Source: Dehalococcoidia bacterium
GTDB taxonomy: Bacteria; Chloroflexota; Dehalococcoidia; Lucifugimonadales; Lucifugimonadaceae
Assembly: GCA_029940375.1 (NCBI GenBank)
Contig: JAPYUX010000004.1
Location: 62,001 to 126,000 of the forward strand
Direction: 5' to 3'
DNA length: 64,000 nt
Position numbers and translations under genes: made by a program. Numbering within the stretch: position 1 is the stretch's first letter; each line of letters starts with the position of its first letter. Below, one piece after another: positions 47,812 through 57,368 of the stretch. Under the pieces are notes generated by a model, which was not told the DNA's origin, did no database searches, and saw only the letters and a list, made by a program, of their open reading frames with translations.

Positions 47812-49245
47812 CTAAGCATCGAAAGACAAAAAGAACTCGTATGGATGAGGTCGTAATCTAATTGGGTCAACTTCATTTTCTCTTTTGAAATCTATCCAGG
47901 CTCTAATTATGTCTTCTGTGAAAACTCCTCCCTTTAGAAGAAAGTCATGATCTTCTTCAAGTGCATCTAATGCTTCTTCTAAACTAGAAGGGACCTGAGG
48001 TAGTTTTTTCTGCTCTTCTATAGGTAATTCAAATAAATCATGCTCCAAAGGTTCTCCTGGATCGTAACCATTTTCTATTCCATCTAATCCTGCTAAAAGC
48101 ATTGCTGAAAAAGTTAAATAAGGGTTACATGTAGGATCTGCCGATCTAAATTCAATTCTTTTTGCCTTTGGATTATCAAAATACATAGGTACCCTACAAG
48201 CAGCAGATCTGTTTCTAGCTGATATAGCAAGAATAGTAGGTGCCTCATATCCTGGAGTTAATCTTTTGTAAGAGTTTGTAGTTGGTGCTGCTAATGCCAT
48301 TAAAGCTTTTCCATGCTTAATTAATCCACCTGTGTAATTAAGTCCCATTTCGGACATACCTGCATATCCATTTCCTGCAAATAATGGGTTACCGTCCTTC
48401 CAAATAGATTGATGAGTATGCATTCCCGTACCGTTATCTTCAAAAATTGGTTTTGGCATAAATGTAGCAACTTTTCCATATCTTTTGGCTACATTTTTAA
48501 CTACATATTTGTATACCATAACATTATCTGCAGTTTCCAACAAAGTATTATAGACAATATCTATTTCTCCTTGTCCAGCAGTAGCAACTTCATGGTGATG
48601 TTTTTCTACTTTAATTCCAAAAGTATCTTGCATAACCCTTATCATTTCATTTCTTATATCTTGCTGAGTATCTACAGGAGGAACTGGAAAATATCCCCCT
48701 TTGTGTTTTGGACGATTGGCTAGGTTTGGGGTCTCTTGATCCATCATGTAAGGCTCTCCAGAATTCCAAATTCCCTCGTCAGAATCAATAAAGTGAAACC
48801 CATGATTTGGTCCATAATCAAAATTTGCAGAATCAAATATGAAAAACTCAACTTCAGGACCCCAATAAGAAGTATCCCCAACTCCTGTCTTAATTAAATA
48901 TTCTTGAGCTTTTTTTGCTACATATCTAGGATCTTTATTATACATTTCTCCACTGACGGGGTCTTTTATATCAGCTATTACAGTAATTTGACCATCATTA
49001 AAAGGATCTAATTTAATGGTAGAAGAATCAGGAATCAATAACATATCTGATTCATCAATTGATTGAAATCCACGTATACTTGACCCATCAAAACCTGTTC
49101 CTGCAGTGAAAAGAGCATCATTTACTTCACTTATTGGAAGAGAAACGTGTTGCCATACTCCAGGAAGATCGATAAATTTTATATCTAGTATGTCACATCC
49201 ATTATCATTCATTAATTTTAATGCTTCTTTTGATTCATTAGCCAT
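47812..49245 (-). CDS. glnA: Glutamine synthetase, type I
   Basis: A 477-residue GSI that forms glutamine from glutamate, ammonia and ATP. Conserved segments: GFDGSSIRGFQ, EVEFFIFD, HHEVATAGQGEIDIVYN, GTGMHTHQSIWKDGNPLFAG, NSYKRLTPGYEAPT, NRSAACRVP and KRIEFRSADPTCNPYLTFSAML. Near residue 400 the site equivalent to the adenylylated Tyr (NLYDLPPE in enterobacteria) reads DLFELPIEE, with Phe (codon TTT). Reversible adenylylation at that residue is therefore not possible. GGAG lies 7 bases before the ATG. Single gene with its own terminator. Confidence 0.97.
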   Translation of the reverse strand: MANESKEALKLMNDNGCDILDIKFIDLPGVWQHVSLPISEVNDALFTAGTGFDGSSIRGFQSIDESDMLLIPDSSTIKLDPFNDGQITVIADIKDPVSGEMYNKDPRYVAKKAQEYLIKTGVGDTSYWGPEVEFFIFDSANFDYGPNHGFHFIDSDEGIWNSGEPYMMDQETPNLANRPKHKGGYFPVPPVDTQQDIRNEMIRVMQDTFGIKVEKHHHEVATAGQGEIDIVYNTLLETADNVMVYKYVVKNVAKRYGKVATFMPKPIFEDNGTGMHTHQSIWKDGNPLFAGNGYAGMSEMGLNYTGGLIKHGKALMALAAPTTNSYKRLTPGYEAPTILAISARNRSAACRVPMYFDNPKAKRIEFRSADPTCNPYLTFSAMLLAGLDGIENGYDPGEPLEHDLFELPIEEQKKLPQVPSSLEEALDALEEDHDFLLKGGVFTEDIIRAWIDFKRENEVDPIRLRPHPYEFFLSFDA

Positions 49246-49331
49246 TAGATAACTCCATATATATATTTTGAATATAAATAATTATAATATCTATTATGTG
49301 TTACAAATTTGTTAATAATCAATACTAGAAT

Positions 49332-49742
49332 ATGATTGATTCCAAAAAAATTATATATAAAGGAAAAAAAGCAGTTGATGAATGGATAACAAATCATCCT
49401 GCTCAAAGATTAGATTTATCCAATTTACGTTTTGATAAATATGATTTTAAAGGATGGAGATTATCTCGATCAATATTTAATAACGCCTCATTTATAGATT
49501 GTAATTTTTCAGAAGCGGATATATCTGAGATTTCAGCATTGAATACTAATTTTTCTGGTTGTGATTTTAATAATGCTTCCCTTAATAGGTCAAACTTTTC
49601 TGGTTCAAATTGTACAGGTGCTGATTTTACTAATGCTTGGTTATATAGATGTAATTTTTCAGGTGCTGATTTATCAAATGCAAATTTTCATTTAGCCACA
49701 ACACACAAAGTAAAATGGCCAAACGATATTATTTTGAAATAA
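49332..49742 (+). CDS. Pentapeptide repeat protein
   Basis: A 136-residue protein. From about residue 30 to 125 it consists of tandem A(D/N)Lxx-type pentapeptides (for example SEADI, GCDFN NASLN, GADFT NAWLY, GADLS NANFH), which fold as a right-handed quadrilateral beta helix. No signal peptide. Family roles are varied, including DNA gyrase protection, and none can be assigned. It is divergent from glnA and converges on trpF with three bases between. Confidence 0.88.
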   Translation: MIDSKKIIYKGKKAVDEWITNHPAQRLDLSNLRFDKYDFKGWRLSRSIFNNASFIDCNFSEADISEISALNTNFSGCDFNNASLNRSNFSGSNCTGADFTNAWLYRCNFSGADLSNANFHLATTHKVKWPNDIILK

Positions 49743-49746
49743 TATC
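49725..49746. terminator. AT-rich convergent hairpin
   Basis: GATATTATT (49725-49733) pairs with AATAATATC (49738-49746) around a 4-base loop. It spans the stop codons of the pentapeptide gene and trpF. No T-tract follows on either strand, so termination is only suggested by its position. Confidence 0.35.
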
Positions 49747-50393
49747 TAAGAATTAGCAATTTTAATGAACTCTGTTATTTTTAGTGCATTTTTTTCGCCA
49801 TTCGTTTCTACTCCACTCGATACATCTAATCCCCAAGGAGAGAAATTTTCCATTAAATCTCCAATGTTATTAGGATTTAATCCGCCTGCAACAAAAATAT
49901 CATCCATTTCTATAATACTTTTATATTTCTCCCAATTAAATTTTTCCCCCGTTCCACCTTTTGAATATTTTGAATAGCAATCCAAAATTATATGTTTGGA
50001 TACAGAAAAATACATTTCTACATCACTAAGTATTTCTGAAAAGTTATTTGTTTCTTTTATGTGGATCTGTTTTATTACAGGCTTTGTAATTTTTTTTATA
50101 TATTTGACATTCTCATTCCCACATAATTGAATAACATCAATGTCCAATAATTCTGAAAATTTATTTATATGATTATAATTCTCATTTGCAAACAACCCAG
50201 CTAGCTTTATTTGAGATTTTTTTTTCAATTTATAATTTTTTATTTCTTTTACTAAGCTTTCACTTTTGCTTTCATTTATGTATCTTTTTGATTCTTGAAT
50301 AAAATTCAATCCCAAATAATCTGCATTGTTATCTATAACTACTTTTGCATTATTTATATCCTTTATCCCACAGATTTTGATTTTAGTTTTCAT
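49746..50393 (-). CDS. trpF: Phosphoribosylanthranilate isomerase
   Basis: A 215-residue TIM-barrel enzyme of tryptophan synthesis. It has KICGIKDINNAKVV with the catalytic Cys, LGLNFIQESKRYI, IQLCGNE and the late VAGGLNPNNIGDLM and GLDVSSGVE (catalytic Asp). It overlaps trpC by 11 bases and is the last gene of the trp run. Confidence 0.93.
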   Translation of the reverse strand: MKTKIKICGIKDINNAKVVIDNNADYLGLNFIQESKRYINESKSESLVKEIKNYKLKKKSQIKLAGLFANENYNHINKFSELLDIDVIQLCGNENVKYIKKITKPVIKQIHIKETNNFSEILSDVEMYFSVSKHIILDCYSKYSKGGTGEKFNWEKYKSIIEMDDIFVAGGLNPNNIGDLMENFSPWGLDVSSGVETNGEKNALKITEFIKIANS

Positions 50394-51180
50394 TCTTATT
50401 TTCTTTTATATCTCTTATTATTCGACCAATATCATTAGATTTCATTATTGATTCTCCTACTAATAAGCCATTAGCACCATTTGAAACCATTTTCAGTGCG
50501 TCATTATGATTTGAAATACCACTTTCTGCTATTTTAAAAATATCTTTTGGAATCAATTTAGATAATTTTATAAAATTATCTAAAGAAGTCTTTAGGGTTG
50601 CTAGATTTCTATTATTAATTCCTATAATTTCTATATCTATTGAAAGAGCTTTTTGTATCTCACTTTCATCAAAAATTTCTACAATAACACTTAGTCCTAA
50701 CAACTTTGCCAATTTATATAATTGAATATATTTCTTTTCTTCAAGAATTCTAACTATTAGCAGTACACAATCAGCACCTAATTTTTTTGCTTCATATAAC
50801 TGATACTCATCAAAAATAAAATCTTTTTGAAGTACGGGTATTCTTTTGTTTTTTGAAACTTTTAATACATCTATTAGATCTTTATTACTCCCTCGAAAAA
50901 AATCTTCCTCTGTTAGTACTGAAATTGCATCTGCACCTGATTTTATGTAGATTTCAGCTTGTTTATTTGGAATAAGATTTGTGTCCATGATCCCAGCTGA
51001 AGGAGATTGTCTTTTCATTTCTGCAATTAATGTAACGTTGTTATTACCTAAAACTTCCTCTAGCTTAATAATTTTTTGATGAAATTGTACATCTTCTTTT
51101 AATTTGTTCAGTGGTATCAAAGTTTTTTTGATTTCTAAGCGATTTTTTTTCTTTAGAAGAATTTTATCTAAAATAGACAT
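50383..51180 (-). CDS. trpC: Indole-3-glycerol phosphate synthase
   Basis: A 265-residue TIM-barrel enzyme that closes the pyrrole ring to give indole glycerol phosphate. Motifs: LIAEMKRQSPSAG (catalytic Lys), ISVLTEEDFFRGSNKDL, PVLQKDFIFDEYQLYEA, IIGINNRNL, IAESGI and GLLVGESIM. It lies 3 bases after trpD and overlaps trpF. Not fused to trpF, unlike in enterobacteria. Confidence 0.96.
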   Translation of the reverse strand: MSILDKILLKKKNRLEIKKTLIPLNKLKEDVQFHQKIIKLEEVLGNNNVTLIAEMKRQSPSAGIMDTNLIPNKQAEIYIKSGADAISVLTEEDFFRGSNKDLIDVLKVSKNKRIPVLQKDFIFDEYQLYEAKKLGADCVLLIVRILEEKKYIQLYKLAKLLGLSVIVEIFDESEIQKALSIDIEIIGINNRNLATLKTSLDNFIKLSKLIPKDIFKIAESGISNHNDALKMVSNGANGLLVGESIMKSNDIGRIIRDIKENKNEN

Positions 51181-51183
51181 TAG

Positions 51184-52212
51184 TTATATTTTATTTGAAA
51201 AATTTATAAGTTCTTCAAGTTTCTTCATTGCATTTCCAGACAAAAGATTTTCTTTTGCTGTTTCATAACAAGAATCTATATCACTGTTGGGCTTATATAA
51301 AGATATAGCTAATGCAGAATTTATGAGTATAGATTCTAAAACTGATTCCAAATCTAAGTTGATTTTTTTTACAGAATTCAATCTAAAACATTCAAGAATT
51401 TTTTTTGCAGACTCTTTTGGAGATTTAACGATCAAATGTTTAGAAGAGTACTTATTTGGTATTCTTGGTTGTAAAATTATTTCTTCAAAATTTTTTTCAG
51501 AATCATATATATATGTATCATTATCAATTTCTATTTCATCGGCTCCAGATTTTCCACTTAATGTTATTATTCTTTCAGTTTTAAGAATTTTAGCAGCCAA
51601 AGCTATTTTTTTTGCTATCAATTTATTTGGAGTGCCTATTATTTGTTTTGTTACAGATGCAGGGTTAGTCAATGGGCCTAAAAAATTAAATATTGTCCTT
51701 ATTCCAATTTCTCTTCTCAAAGGAGCAGCATATTTCATGGAAGGATGGAAACTTTGTGCAAATATGAATACCAAATTGATGTCTTCAAGACATTTACTTG
51801 CCTGATCAGGAGTTAAATTGATATTTACCCCTAACTCTTCTAAAACATCCGCCGATCCACTATTGCCTGTCATGGCCCTATTTCCATGTTTTGCAACGGG
51901 TATTCCAGTAGATGCAACAATTATAGAAGACGCAGTTGAGATGTTTAGCCATTTTAGTCCACTTCCTCCTGTTCCACACATATCTATAGCATTTTCATTA
52001 TTTGGAATTTTTAAAGAATATTTTCGCATTATACTTGCCATACCAGCAATTTCTTCTGCAGTTTCTCCTTTGATTGTCAAGGAAGTCATTAATGATCCAA
52101 ACTGTGAAGGTAACATTTTGCCTGACATAATTTGTTCCATTGCGTGCTGAGATTCTTCAAAACTTAAATTTTTTCCAATGGTAGCTTTTTGAATTATGTC
52201 TAGAATATTCAT
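51184..52212 (-). CDS. trpD: Anthranilate phosphoribosyltransferase
   Basis: A 342-residue transferase that adds phosphoribose to anthranilate. Conserved motifs are DMCGTGGSGLKWLNIST (PRPP loop), VAKHGNRAMTGNSGSADVLEELG, FAQSFHPSMKYAAPLRREIGIRTIFNFLGPLTNPA. Five bases separate it from trpG. Length and motifs are normal. Confidence 0.96.
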   Translation of the reverse strand: MNILDIIQKATIGKNLSFEESQHAMEQIMSGKMLPSQFGSLMTSLTIKGETAEEIAGMASIMRKYSLKIPNNENAIDMCGTGGSGLKWLNISTASSIIVASTGIPVAKHGNRAMTGNSGSADVLEELGVNINLTPDQASKCLEDINLVFIFAQSFHPSMKYAAPLRREIGIRTIFNFLGPLTNPASVTKQIIGTPNKLIAKKIALAAKILKTERIITLSGKSGADEIEIDNDTYIYDSEKNFEEIILQPRIPNKYSSKHLIVKSPKESAKKILECFRLNSVKKINLDLESVLESILINSALAISLYKPNSDIDSCYETAKENLLSGNAMKKLEELINFSNKI

Positions 52213-52217
52213 TTTGT

Positions 52218-52781
52218 CTATTTATTCACAAAATTTGCTAGTAGATCCATCCCGTATTCTGTTTCTATAGATTCTGGATGGAATTGTAACCCTTCTATAT
52301 CAAATTTTTTATGTCTTATTGCCTGAATAATGCCTGATTCGCTTTTTGCAGAAATTTCAAAATCATCTGATAAAGATTTTTCTTCTATTATTAACGAGTG
52401 ATATCGAACTGCTTTAAACGGGTTAGGTATATTTTTAAAAATCCCTTCTTCATCATGTGTTATTAATGAGATTTTACCATGCTTTATTTCTTTAGCTTGA
52501 ATTATGTTTGCTCCATGTACAAAGCCTATACATTGATGTCCCAAACATACTCCTAATATAGGGGTAGTATTTCTAAAAGCTTTTATAACATCATTAGAAA
52601 TACCAGCATTTTTGGGATTTGATGGTCCAGGAGAGATTACTATATGTGAAGGTTTTAATTCTTCAATTTTATCTAAACTTGTTTCATTATTCCTTAGAAC
52701 CAACACATCCTTGTTCAATTCACAAATATATTGATATAGGTTATAGGTAAATGAGTCATAATTATCTAATAGTAAAATCAT
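52218..52781 (-). CDS. trpG: Anthranilate synthase glutamine amidotransferase component
   Basis: A 187-residue class I amidotransferase supplying ammonia to TrpE. Catalytic elements are LLDNYDSFTYNLYQY, SPGPSNPKNAG, GVCLGHQCIGF (nucleophile Cys) and LQFHPESIET (His, Glu). Its start overlaps the trpE stop by one base. It could also serve p-aminobenzoate synthesis, as in bacteria with a shared subunit. Confidence 0.95.
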   Translation of the reverse strand: MILLLDNYDSFTYNLYQYICELNKDVLVLRNNETSLDKIEELKPSHIVISPGPSNPKNAGISNDVIKAFRNTTPILGVCLGHQCIGFVHGANIIQAKEIKHGKISLITHDEEGIFKNIPNPFKAVRYHSLIIEEKSLSDDFEISAKSESGIIQAIRHKKFDIEGLQFHPESIETEYGMDLLANFVNK

Positions 52782-54259
52782 TACTTAATACCTCTTTCAG
52801 CATCATCAATGGCTCCAATAAGTGCTTGCATTTTATGTAATGTTTCTTGATATTCATTTTCTATGATTGAATCTGCTACAATCCCTCCACCAGCTTGAAG
52901 ATATACAGTTTTGTTTTTTAATATTAGCGTTCGTATGGCTATACAGGTATCCATGTTTCCATTATAAGAGAAATATCCTACTCCTCCTGAGTAAGGTCCT
53001 CTTTTTTCAGGTTCTAATTCAGATATTAATTGCATCGCTCTAACCTTTGGAGCTCCAGAAACTGTACCTGCAGGGAATGCTGCTCGCATTGCATCAAATT
53101 GGTCATATTTTTTATCTAGTTTTCCTACAACATTTGAAACAATATGCATAATATGTGAATATTTTTCAATTTCCATTTTTTGAGTCACTTTTACCGTACC
53201 TGGTTTTGCCACTCTTCCTACGTCATTTCTTCCTAAATCTAAAAGCATTAAGTGTTCAGCTAACTCTTTTTCATCAGATATTAATTCATTTGATATCAAA
53301 TTATCTTCTTTTTCATTTTTTCCTCTCGGCCTTGATCCTGCTATAGGATGTACGGAAATTTCCTCGTTATTAGCTTTAATTAGAAGTTCAGGAGACGCAC
53401 CGATAATTTGAAAATCTTCGAAATTAAATATAAACATGTATGGAGAAGGATTAATTGTTCTTAAGCATCGGTAGATATCTATTGCCGAAGCTTCAGTTTT
53501 TTTTGATAATCTTTGAGAAAAAACTACCTGAATTATTTCACCAGAATAAATGTTATCTATGCATTTTTGTACTGCTTCAGAATATTGTTCTTTAGTCATG
53601 TTTTTTTCATACTGTTCAATTAATTGCTCTCTACTTGATTCTTTTTCAATATCTAAGCTTACATTAAAGCTTTTTGGAACTGGTTTGTTAATTTGTTCAA
53701 TAATTTTATCGATATTTTCGATAGCTTTTTTGTAAGTTTTTTCAGAATTATCATCGTTATTAATTTTTGTGTAAACTATTATGAATATAGTTTGTTTTAC
53801 GTGATCAAAAACCACCAAAGATTCTGTCAACAAAAAAATTGATTCAGGAACCTCTAGATCGCCCTTTTTATTTTTTATGACTGTATCTTCGAAGTAAGAT
53901 ACTGAATCATAGGATATATATCCAACTGCACCTCCAGTAAAAGGAGGTAGTTTCTTTATTTCAGGTACTTTATAAGAATTAATTTCATTTTTTACTTCAA
54001 GCAGTGGATCAACTTCACCAAGCTTCTCGTTTTTTCCTGTCTTAATTATCTTTCTAGGATTTATTCCTATAATTGAATATCTAGCTAGATTTTCTCCTCC
54101 AGTTATTGATTCTAATAGAAAAGAATAACTATTTTTTGCTAGCTTTAAGTAAATAGATAAAGGGGTATCTAAATCTGCTCTGATCTCCTTATATATTGGT
54201 ATCAGATTGTATTCTTTTGACAGTTGTTTGAATTCTTTAGATGTGGGATTATAAGCCAT
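52781..54259 (-). CDS. trpE: Anthranilate synthase component I
   Basis: A 492-residue chorismate-using enzyme. The N-terminal regulatory motif LLES (in SYSFLLESITGG) is present, so feedback inhibition by tryptophan is likely. The catalytic half carries VVFSQRLSKK, PSPYMFIFNF, GSRPRGKNEKED, DLGRNDVGRVA and AAFPAGTVSGAPKVRAM. It lies 4 bases after trpS in the same orientation. Confidence 0.96.
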   Translation of the reverse strand: MAYNPTSKEFKQLSKEYNLIPIYKEIRADLDTPLSIYLKLAKNSYSFLLESITGGENLARYSIIGINPRKIIKTGKNEKLGEVDPLLEVKNEINSYKVPEIKKLPPFTGGAVGYISYDSVSYFEDTVIKNKKGDLEVPESIFLLTESLVVFDHVKQTIFIIVYTKINNDDNSEKTYKKAIENIDKIIEQINKPVPKSFNVSLDIEKESSREQLIEQYEKNMTKEQYSEAVQKCIDNIYSGEIIQVVFSQRLSKKTEASAIDIYRCLRTINPSPYMFIFNFEDFQIIGASPELLIKANNEEISVHPIAGSRPRGKNEKEDNLISNELISDEKELAEHLMLLDLGRNDVGRVAKPGTVKVTQKMEIEKYSHIMHIVSNVVGKLDKKYDQFDAMRAAFPAGTVSGAPKVRAMQLISELEPEKRGPYSGGVGYFSYNGNMDTCIAIRTLILKNKTVYLQAGGGIVADSIIENEYQETLHKMQALIGAIDDAERGIK

Positions 54260-54263
54260 TTTT

Positions 54264-55274
54264 TTACCAGATATTTTTGTATGTAGATATTTTCATCTTT
54301 TCTCTTACTAAAGTCATAGTTTTATCTGCTACTTTTCTAGCATTTGAAATTCCTTTATCCAAAGATTCTTCAACAATATTGAAATTTTTTTCATAATAGT
54401 TTCTTTTGTTCCTGATTGGTTCTAAAAACTCATTCAAAATATCTGATAAATAATTTTTGATTTCTACGTCGCCAATGTTACCTTTACGATATCTTTCCTT
54501 AAAATCTTGAACATTTGGATCGTTTTCAGTAAATGCATCTAGATATTGAAAAACAGGATTTCCTTCTACTTTTCCAGGAATATTGGCTCTTATTCTATTT
54601 GGATCTGTGTACATACCTCTAACTTTTTTTGCAACATCATCTTTAGAATCTGATAGTAAAATAACATTCCCTTGACTTTTACTCATTTTACCTTTTCCAT
54701 CAATTCCTGATAATCGACCAACTTTTCCTATTAGAGTTTCTGGTTCTGGAAAAACTTCACCATACATTCTATTGAATTTTCGAGCAATTTCACGTGACAT
54801 TTCTAGGTGGGGGGCCTGATCTTCACCCACTGGAACTAAATGTGCTCTGGGCAATAAAATATCGGCAATTTGACTTATTGGATAATTGAAAAATCCCGCA
54901 CTTCTTTGTTCAATTGGTAAAGAATCTAACTCTCCTTTTAGAGTTGGATTTCTTTCTAACATTCCTAAAGGTGTGATAAAAGACAATAACATGCTCAATT
55001 CTGCATGTTCTGGTACATAACTTTGGATTACGAAATTGGATTTATCAGGATCTAAACCAACAGCAAGCCAATCAAGAGTGACATCTATAACAGACTGCTT
55101 GATTAAATCTGTGTCATGGAAATGATCACTTAAGGCTTGATAATCAGCTATGAGAAAATAACATTCATATTCATCTTGAAGTTGAATCCAATTGTGTAGA
55201 GCACCAACATAATGTCCTAAATGTAGTGCACCAGTGGGCCTAATCCCTGTCAATATCCTTTTTTTATTTTCCAT
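54264..55274 (-). CDS. trpS: Tryptophanyl-tRNA synthetase
   Basis: A 336-residue class I aminoacyl-tRNA synthetase. The HIGH-type motif is TGALHLGHYVGALHNW and the KMSKS motif is GKGKMSKSQGN. Also visible: LGMLERNPTLKGE, VGEDQAPHLEMSREIARKFN. It is the first gene of the trp run, so tRNA charging and tryptophan synthesis are co-transcribed. I see no T-box or leader peptide with clustered Trp codons in the roughly 110 bases upstream. Confidence 0.97.
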   Translation of the reverse strand: MENKKRILTGIRPTGALHLGHYVGALHNWIQLQDEYECYFLIADYQALSDHFHDTDLIKQSVIDVTLDWLAVGLDPDKSNFVIQSYVPEHAELSMLLSFITPLGMLERNPTLKGELDSLPIEQRSAGFFNYPISQIADILLPRAHLVPVGEDQAPHLEMSREIARKFNRMYGEVFPEPETLIGKVGRLSGIDGKGKMSKSQGNVILLSDSKDDVAKKVRGMYTDPNRIRANIPGKVEGNPVFQYLDAFTENDPNVQDFKERYRKGNIGDVEIKNYLSDILNEFLEPIRNKRNYYEKNFNIVEESLDKGISNARKVADKTMTLVREKMKISTYKNIW

Positions 55275-55385
55275 GATTTTACTTATAGGCTTTTGTATTA
55301 GAATGTAATAAAAACAATTTATTATAATATTTTACCTAAATGAAGGGTAATGGGTTAATAATAAAGTGGACAGACTTGAATAAAA

Positions 55386-57338
55386 ATGAAATCAAAAATG
55401 AAATCACATTATGGCTCATGGGAATCTACTATAACTCCACAAAAAATAATTGAAGGTGGATTAAGGTTTAGCGAAATAAGGTCTAATAGTTCTGAGCTAT
55501 ATTTTCTAGAAGGAAGGCCAGAAGAAGCTGGAAGATATGTCATAGTAAAACAAAACTCTAAGGGAAAAATAGAAGATGTAATACCAAAAGATTTCAACTC
55601 GAGAAATGCAGTTCATGAATATGGAGGAGGCTCATTCGCTGTTGGTAAAAAAAATATTTATTTTACTAATTGGGATGACCAAAGAATATATGTTGTTGCA
55701 GAAAAAAACACATCTGCTCTAACTATTGAACCTCCTTTTGAAAAATCAATAAGATATAGTGACTTAACGCTATCTTATGATGAGGAATGGATATTTTGCG
55801 TAAGAGAAACTCATTTTGAAAAAGGAGAAGCAAAAAACGAACTTGTTGCTATTTCTACATCAAAAAACCACACAATAGTTTTATGCACAGGTAGAGATTT
55901 TTATTCTTCTCCAAGAATAAATCCTGCAAATAATGAGATTTGTTGGCTGGAATGGGATCATCCAAATATGCCCTGGGATGGAAGTGAATTATACATAGGA
56001 AATTTTGATTCTAATGGAGTTAGTAATAAAAAATTAATAGATGGATCAAAGAATATAAGTATTATTCAACCTGAATGGAGTGAATCAGGTCAATTAATTT
56101 ATATTAGCGATGAATCCGGTTGGTGGAACTTAAAAAAATATTCAGATAATAAAAAGTCTACAATATTAGATGAAGAAACTGACCATGGTGAACCTGCTTG
56201 GAATTTTGGCGTCAGAACATATTTTATAAAAGATAATTTTATTTACTTGAGAGGGTCTTCAAAAGACAAAAATAAAGGTTTGATTAGAAAAATAAATATT
56301 TCTGGTGAAATAGTTGAAGAAATAGAAATTTTACATACTTCTATAGGAAGTCTAAGCTTTTTTGATAATAAAGCTTTGTATATAGGAGCTTCACCTGTAT
56401 CTAATAGCGAAATCGTATCTCTTGATTTAGAAAAAAAAGAAATTAAAACAATTAAAGAATCTAGTAAATTAGAAATTGATAGTGAAGAAATTTCTATACC
56501 TGAAGAAATCACTTTTACTACTACAGAAAGTGCTACCGCATACGGCTATTTTTACAAACCTAAAAATAAAAAATATCAAGGCAACTCTGGAGAAAAACCT
56601 CCTGTGCTAGTAATAAGTCATGGAGGTCCAACGAGTGCAACTAGCAATGCTTTAAATTTATCAGTTCAGTACTGGACTAATAGAGGGATTGCTGTAGTTG
56701 ATGTAAATTATAGAGGTTCAACTGGTTATGGGAAAAAATTCAGAGATTCACTAAAAGGTAATTGGGGAGTATATGATACTGATGACTGCATTGCAGCAGT
56801 AGACTATCTTTCTGAAAAAGGTCTTGTAGATTCTGAAAGAGCAGCAATTAAAGGAGGCTCAGCTGGTGGTTATACAACAATAAATGCATTAACTTTCCAC
56901 GATAGATTTGCAGTAGGAGCTACTTATTATGGAATTGCAGATTTGTCAGTTTTTATTGATGACACTCACAAATTCGAATCAAAATACCTTGAATCATTAA
57001 TAGGTAAGTACCCTGAAGAAAAAGAAAAATACTATGATAGATCAGCAATTAATTTTACAGACCAGCTATCTTGTCCAATGATAATTTTTCAAGGAACAGA
57101 AGATAAAATAGTGCCACCATCTCAAGCAGAAATTATGGCTGAAGGATTAAGAGAGAAAAAAATCCCTTTTTCATTAATTATGTATGAAGGAGAGCAACAT
57201 GGATTCAGACAATCCAAAAATATAATTTCTTCATTGGAATCTGAACTTTATTTTTATAGCCAAGTACTTGGATTTGAGCCTTTTGATAAATTAAAAACAA
57301 TAAATATTGAAAATTCAGAAGAAATAAAAAAATGTTAA
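55386..57338 (+). CDS. S9-family serine peptidase (acylaminoacyl/dipeptidyl-peptidase type)
   Basis: A 650-residue prolyl-oligopeptidase family enzyme. The N-terminal half is a beta-propeller-like region; the C-terminal half is an alpha/beta hydrolase with nucleophile Ser492 in GGSAGGY, Asp573 in GTEDKIVPP and His605 in GEQHGFR. VVDVNYRGSTGYGKKFRD precedes the nucleophile, as usual. No signal peptide, so a cytosolic peptidase for short peptides, which fits a cell with a peptide-type importer. An ATG four codons in is an alternative start. Confidence 0.92.
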   Translation: MKSKMKSHYGSWESTITPQKIIEGGLRFSEIRSNSSELYFLEGRPEEAGRYVIVKQNSKGKIEDVIPKDFNSRNAVHEYGGGSFAVGKKNIYFTNWDDQRIYVVAEKNTSALTIEPPFEKSIRYSDLTLSYDEEWIFCVRETHFEKGEAKNELVAISTSKNHTIVLCTGRDFYSSPRINPANNEICWLEWDHPNMPWDGSELYIGNFDSNGVSNKKLIDGSKNISIIQPEWSESGQLIYISDESGWWNLKKYSDNKKSTILDEETDHGEPAWNFGVRTYFIKDNFIYLRGSSKDKNKGLIRKINISGEIVEEIEILHTSIGSLSFFDNKALYIGASPVSNSEIVSLDLEKKEIKTIKESSKLEIDSEEISIPEEITFTTTESATAYGYFYKPKNKKYQGNSGEKPPVLVISHGGPTSATSNALNLSVQYWTNRGIAVVDVNYRGSTGYGKKFRDSLKGNWGVYDTDDCIAAVDYLSEKGLVDSERAAIKGGSAGGYTTINALTFHDRFAVGATYYGIADLSVFIDDTHKFESKYLESLIGKYPEEKEKYYDRSAINFTDQLSCPMIIFQGTEDKIVPPSQAEIMAEGLREKKIPFSLIMYEGEQHGFRQSKNIISSLESELYFYSQVLGFEPFDKLKTINIENSEEIKKC

Positions 57339-57368
57339 TTCTTATTCATCCTAGTGAAGGTAAATCTT

